A DNA stretch of 64,000 nucleotides from contig JAWZSP010000006.1 in the NCBI GenBank assembly GCA_034401135.1, positions 3,844,001 to 3,908,000 of the forward strand, in the 5' to 3' direction. Each line of letters opens with the position of its first letter. Position 1 is the stretch's first letter. A program made the position numbers and the translations under genes. This DNA comes from Volutella citrinella (lineage: Eukaryota; Ascomycota; Sordariomycetes; Hypocreales; Nectriaceae). Below, in pieces: positions 59,611-64,000 of the stretch. A model generated the notes under the pieces. It did not search any database. It saw only the letters and a program-made list of their open reading frames with translations, and was not told the DNA's origin.

Positions 59611-61131
59611 ATGTCCGTCCTTCTGGAGACAAGCGTGGGCGACATCGTTATTGACCTTCTGGTCGACCACGCCCCAAAGCTCTGCGAGAAGTAAGTCTGC
59701 AATGCCCTTCCTGCTCTATTCACTGCTGAACTGACAGGTGTTGGTAGTTTTCTGAAGCTCTGCAAAGTCAAGTACTACAACTTCTCACCCGTCCACTCCG
59801 TCCAGAAAAACTTCTCCTTCCAGACTGGCGACCCTCTCGGCCCGCTCGCCAAAGATTCCGATGGTGGTTCCTCAATATGGGGTCACCTGTCGGGTGACTC
59901 GTCAAAGCGAACGTTCCCTGCCTTCTTCCACCCGAAGCTGAAGCACCAGGAACGCGGTACCGTCAGCATGGCCACCGTGCCTCTGCAGTCGGACCCAGAA
60001 ACGCGCATGGCCGGGTCGCAGTTCATCATCACGCTGGGCGAGGATACCGACTTTCTAGATGGAAAGGGCGCTATCTTCGGCAAGGTTGTAGAGGGCTTTG
60101 ATGCGCTGGAGAAGATCAACGAGGCGATTACCGACGACAAGGGCCACCCCCTAATCGACATTCGAATCAAGCACACCGTCGTCCTCGACGACCCATACCC
60201 CGACCCGCCCGGCCTGCGAGAGCCGAGCTCGAGTCCACCGCCGACCGATCTCCAACTAAAGACTGTGCGAATCGCCGACGAGGCTGCGCTACACGAGGAT
60301 GATGATGTGGATGACGAGGAACTGGAGCGCCGCCGGCGGGACCGCGAGGCAAAGGCACAGGCGCTGACCCTCGAAATGATGGGCGACCTGCCATTTGCAG
60401 AGGTCAAGCCGCCCGAGAACGTGCTGTTCGTGTGCAAACTCAACCCAGTGACGGGCGATGAGGATCTGGAGCTCATCTTTGGGCGCTTCGGCAAGATCCT
60501 CAGCTGCGAGGTGATCCGCGACGCAAAGACGGGCGACAGCCTGCAGTACGCCTTCATCGAGTACGACGACAAGGCTTCGTGCGAGGCCGCGTACTTCAAG
60601 ATGCAGGGCGTGCTGATCGACGACCGCCGAATCCACGTCGACTTCTCGCAGAGCGTGAGCCGCCTCAGCGACGTGTGGCGCAAGGACGCAAACTCGAAGC
60701 GCCGCGCCAACGCCGGGCGAGGCGGCTGGGGTGGCGTGAGGGAGCTGGAGAAGCGCAGACAGTACCGCGAAGAGGGCGAGCGCTCCACGGGCCGCGACTA
60801 CGGCATGCTCTACGGCGAGGAGGAGATGAAGGGACGGCTGGAGCGCAACGAGGAAGACGGGCGTCGGGATGACGTGGACGCACCGCCGCCGCCGCCACAG
60901 AAAAGGCCGCGGGACAATGAGGGGGGCTACCGTAAGAGGAGCAGGAGTCCCCGACGCAGGGACAGGAGCCGTGATAGGAGCCCGAGGCAGAGAGATAGGA
61001 GTAGGGACAGGAAGCACCACAGGCCGCGGGACGACCGCCGGGACGATCGTCGCGGCGATAGGAGGGACTGGGACAGACGAGACCGGGACCGTGACAGGAA
61101 TAGGGATCATGGAGGTTCACGACGGTACTAG
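59611..61131 (+). CDS. Cyclophilin-RRM peptidyl-prolyl isomerase (PPIL4/CYP6 type)
   Basis: Exons 59611-59690 and 59748-61131, with a 57-bp intron (GTAAGT...GGTAG); 487 aa. It is a nuclear prolyl isomerase associated with spliceosomes and RNA. The cyclophilin domain (1-165) begins [28 protein letters not shown] and includes [28 protein letters not shown]. As in PPIL4-type proteins it differs from canonical cyclophilins around the active site ([15 protein letters not shown]). An acidic linker with [13 protein letters not shown] precedes a complete RRM (about 250-330; [10 protein letters not shown] as RNP2, QYAFIEYD as RNP1). The tail from about 375 is RS/RD-rich ([16 protein letters not shown]), an SR-like region. 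The domain order is diagnostic. The acceptor GGTAG is used rather than the ACAG 10 nt earlier, because only it keeps phase. Confidence 0.95.
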
Positions 61132-61572
61132 AGGAGAGTCCTTGGTGTCTGGAATCATAGGTTTAGCGACAAAAATCATGTGTATTACGATCATATATGC
61201 CCCCGGCCGTGTGCTATTACTCTTCGCTCTGAAATCCTCACGGCGTAGCCCTCCAACAAGACCCATCCATCATGCCCCATCGTCATCGTCTCCATGCACC
61301 AGACCATGTCTGTCTGAAGGATCCATCGCACAAACTCGGGCAGTGTCCGATATAGTAGGAAAAGAAATGACCGCGACTGCACCAGGTAGCCCATTCATAG
61401 TCTGGGAAGTAGACGGGTCGAAACTGACGCAAGCTAGTCATCCCGAGTCTGTCAGTCTTGCTCGCTCCCAGCCGTTGTCCTATCTGGGCCGGTGCTCGTC
61501 GTCCTAGTCGTGTCCTGGGACCGTGTCTAGGTCGTCGGCAAGTCGGACCAGCTCCTGAGCCGCAAACCGTCG
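61132..61572. other. 3' intergenic region between convergent genes
   Basis: It holds the 3' flanks of the cyclophilin gene and of the unknown minus-strand gene. No feature is seen. Confidence 0.6.
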
Positions 61573-62106
61573 CTAACAGTGCTCCTCTCGGTACCGTAGT
61601 CCAACATCGTGGGGCTCTGCAAGGCCGGAAGGGGCTCGCTGCATACCGACTCTCGATAGCATCTCGACTTGTTCCATCACTTTGGCGCCGTCGAATGGGT
61701 CATAGCCGGTGTCGTCCCCGGCAGCCCGGAGCTGGGAGATCTCTCTGATGGCCAACATCAAGTTGCTGGATATGCTGGTGATTGTGGTTTCCATGCTCTT
61801 TTGTTCGTGTGTCGCGGGGCCGACGAAGGGCGGCTCGTCGACGAGCTTCCACATTTTGGAACTTGTGATAGCTATTTCGTTTAACATACTGTCCCAGGCC
61901 TGCCCACCGACCTTGACACGCCAGTAGTGGTGGTCAGTGGTCAGTGAGCCGAGCCGAACCATCTGGCTGTTTATCTTCTGTAGTAGGGCTAGCCAGGCCG
62001 AAGCCATGGCCTCCCCACGGTACGCGTCCATTGTGGTGATGTGACAGTATTCTTTGACGCTGGGAGCCACGAGCAGAGGTTGTATTGGCAATGAACAGAA
62101 ATCCAT
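61573..62106 (-). CDS. Unknown protein, probably helical, 177 aa
   Basis: Single exon, not recognised. The translation has balanced composition and consistent codon use, unlike neighbouring random ORFs. Segments such as AMASAWLALLQKINSQMVRLGSL, AWDSMLNEIAITSSKMWKLV and TITSISSNLMLAIREISQLRAA look like amphipathic helices. There is no signal peptide, membrane segment or cysteine pattern. I start at 62106 (MDFCSLPIQ). The frame is open upstream to 62334, but that part is Ser/Pro/His-rich and reads like a leader. Starting at MDAYRGEAM, 25 codons further in, is an alternative. It may be a lineage-specific gene. Confidence 0.58.
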   Translation of the reverse strand: MDFCSLPIQPLLVAPSVKEYCHITTMDAYRGEAMASAWLALLQKINSQMVRLGSLTTDHHYWRVKVGGQAWDSMLNEIAITSSKMWKLVDEPPFVGPATHEQKSMETTITSISSNLMLAIREISQLRAAGDDTGYDPFDGAKVMEQVEMLSRVGMQRAPSGLAEPHDVGLRYREEHC

Positions 62107-64000
62107 GGGTGGAATGGATGGGTGAGGATATATTGGGCGCTTCAAGATAGAGAGTTGAGAACTGATGAAGAGGTTTTTGCAAAAAATTGAAGTCGTGGGT
62201 GCGAAGTGTATTGCAGAGCTTGAGGGTGATGGGGATATATGGATGTAGGGATAGAAATGAAACGAGTTTGAGTCGACCGGATGGATTTTGGTTCCCCAGC
62301 CTGAAGTCACTGTACCGTCACCCTGCCATTGCAATGTTCGCCTGAGTGTTGGACAAAACAGGACGCAAAGCCGAGTCTCGAACTGACAGTTTTCTCAGAA
62401 GACGGCGAAGCGTGTCGGGGTTATGCAGGCGCATTGCAAGCTGATGCCTCAGTTTGGCGGTCCAGATCGACTCAAGCAATTGCAGTATGGGCGCGGTGCT
62501 CGAGGAATAGCTTTAGCAACGATGGAAGGCGATTTGACAAGCCTGCACGTATAACACACGGCCTCATGCACATATGATGTAAACCAGGGTACATCCCACC
62601 CAAGACACTGTACTGCCTTTCTCCGTTTACCAGCTCATCGAGCCTTGCTCGCCAACAGTCAAGCGGGAGAGCCACCATGAACAATACCAGCATACAGGCA
62701 GTTGGTGGTGAAGAATTAGGGCTCAGCAGCCCCGTGGCAGCTTGAGTGGATGTAGAAAGATTCCTGAGTCTATTTGTTTCCTGTCTGTTTCCTGGGCTTG
62801 TTCCCTTACCCTGGCCCTAAGCGTAGCCTCTGGCCCTGTTCATCGGCTTGATACAGGCAAGCTGCTATATTGCCCAAAGCCTTCAGTCTGCGAGTCTACA
62901 TTAGGAACTCAATGCCCTCTTTCGCCGTCTTGACCAGTTCCATATTGAGACAGCTTCTATAGCCGAATTTTGGGAAGGATATTAGCTACTCATCAGATCG
63001 CCTGTTATTGAACTCCAACGGGGTATCTCGCGGGTTCAGAATCGTAGCCGGCAGCTTGAAGCTGGCCTCTGCCTCTCAAGCTGAGGCAGTGATAAGAGGA
63101 ATGCTGATTGGTTGCGGTATCTTGAGGCAGTTGACGTAGGAGAGGAGAGAATGGGGTTGCGTGAGAAGAAGAAGATGGAAGTCATCATTAAGATAGAGCT
63201 TGAGGATCAGCCTTAACCCCTGGGGGAACAGCTTTGGGAGTCGGAGTTTAGCCTCAGGGGACAGACTCGGGAAACATTCAGGATCAGACTCAGGAACCAG
63301 ACTCAGGAAACAGACTCAGAGAAGGAACAGACTCAGGGAACACTTCGGATCAGCCTCAGGAACAGCCTCAGGGACAGATTCAGGAAGCTCGGTACCTTCA
63401 CCTTAGGCTGCCAAGGGGCTAGCCTAGCCGTGAAGTAGACTTGAGACTTCGCTTGGGCCCTCGTGCCACCGGGAGCCTAGCAAACGGGAGGCACTGGAAT
63501 CTAATACGCTGAGCTAAGTCCGGATCTCTCACCGTCGGATGCTCGCATGCCGGTATGAATGGCGGTGTCTCTGCCGTCTGTCTGTCTGACAAGCAGGCCT
63601 CGATGAAGAGACGGAGACATGGAGCTGAGGAGGGAGGGAGGAGGAGTAGGCATGTGAAGCAAACGGAGCTGATGGATTCCCCATCTTGCTCAACCCCTTA
63701 TATTGGCTATTCCCATGACATGTTATGTTTGTCTTCTTTTCTCCTGTACCATTCAATCTTCGATTTCCCACGTCGCATTGTTCCCTGTCTTGCCACATAC
63801 ATGTCACCTTGTTCTCTGTCTTGTTACGCCTTGTTCTCAGTCTTGCCCCCCATCAAATCAATCTCTCTGCCTGCAAGTTGCGTTCCGTCGTCTGTTCTGG
63901 GGGTATAGCTTGTACTGACGTGGTTCTCAGATCTTGCACTCTTCTTGTCTCCTGTCCTGACTTGTTCCTCGTTGTCAGACGTCACCCTGGGCTCAACCCT
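62107..64000. other. Terminal gene-free stretch
   Basis: It contains the leader of the minus-strand unknown gene, the CAGACTCAGGAA-type minisatellite at 63253-63392, and no supportable ORF. The window ends without a gene running off the edge that I can recognise. Confidence 0.55.
63253..63392. repeat. Degenerate minisatellite, unit about 12 bp (CAGACTCAGGAA)
   Basis: About ten imperfect copies of a 12-base unit related to CAGACTCAGGAA run over 140 bp with substitutions and small indels. One frame translates as a Ser/Gly/Arg-rich repeat of at most 68 codons, which I take as a by-product. Confidence 0.8.

Noticed and set aside
62365..62395. B-box-like GTTCGAGACT on the minus strand
   Set aside because: The flanking five-base arms do not pair into a T-stem, and no A box lies at the right distance.
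63455..63535. tRNA-like segment (TTAGCTCAG on the minus strand)
   Set aside because: An A-box-like string is present, but there is no matching B box, no closing D-stem and no acceptor pairing. At best it is a decayed relic.

Overview
The window looks like nuclear DNA of a filamentous ascomycete (Pezizomycotina, probably Sordariomycetes; the order is inference). All introns I could place are GT-AG. Most are 49-101 bp; three are longer (152, 328 and 340 bp), and several carry CTRAC-type branch sites. Start codons sit in good Kozak contexts, 5' leaders are CT-rich, and the protein families are typical of moulds. There are no bacterial operons, CRISPR arrays or recognisable transposons.

Layout, left to right. 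1-9.36 kb: no supportable gene. 9.37-10.53 kb (-): two-exon Pyr4/PaxB-type membrane terpene cyclase with no biosynthetic partner nearby. 16.48-17.93 kb (+): neutral amino-acid permease of the mtr/AVT type. 19.65-20.08 kb (-): three-exon NDUFB7-type complex I subunit. 21.11-23.11 kb (-): five-exon secreted arylsulfatase. 23.75-25.42 kb (+): divergent arylsulfotransferase-family gene interrupted by an in-frame TAG. 26.64-27.42 kb (+): FHA protein with a possible vestigial kinase start. 27.80-29.15 kb (-): RNA polymerase I subunit RPA43. 33.70-34.36 kb (+): small secreted cysteine-rich protein. 36.97-38.17 kb (+): GTP cyclohydrolase II. 38.91-43.33 kb (+): large acidic coilin-like nuclear protein. 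43.93-45.10 kb (-): single-pass membrane protein with a cysteine-rich PAN-like domain. 47.48-48.11 kb (+): small secreted, possibly GPI-anchored protein. 48.65-49.54 kb (-): ribosomal protein eS24. 50.15-51.23 kb (+): FAM86/Efm3-type eEF2 lysine methyltransferase. 57.03-57.55 kb (+): conserved unknown. 59.61-61.13 kb (+): cyclophilin-RRM (PPIL4/CYP6 type). 61.57-62.11 kb (-): unknown helical protein.

Most genes are housekeeping and unrelated in pathway. Two divergent pairs may be functionally linked. One is arylsulfatase with arylsulfotransferase (removal and transfer of sulfate on aryl substrates). The other is eS24 with the eEF2 methyltransferase (translation), which share a 606-bp promoter carrying a Tbf1-like AACCCTAA and a CACGTG box.

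Gene density is low, about 17 genes in 64 kb. Several gene-free, GC-rich stretches exceed 2.3 kb (1-9.36, 10.5-16.5, 29.2-33.7, 34.4-37.0, 51.2-57.0 kb). Short ORFs occur there on all six frames, with no family signature and no consistent frame. I found no clearly new multi-gene system. The best leads are the orphan terpene cyclase, the sulfatase/sulfotransferase pair with its internal stop, and the degenerate FHA protein.
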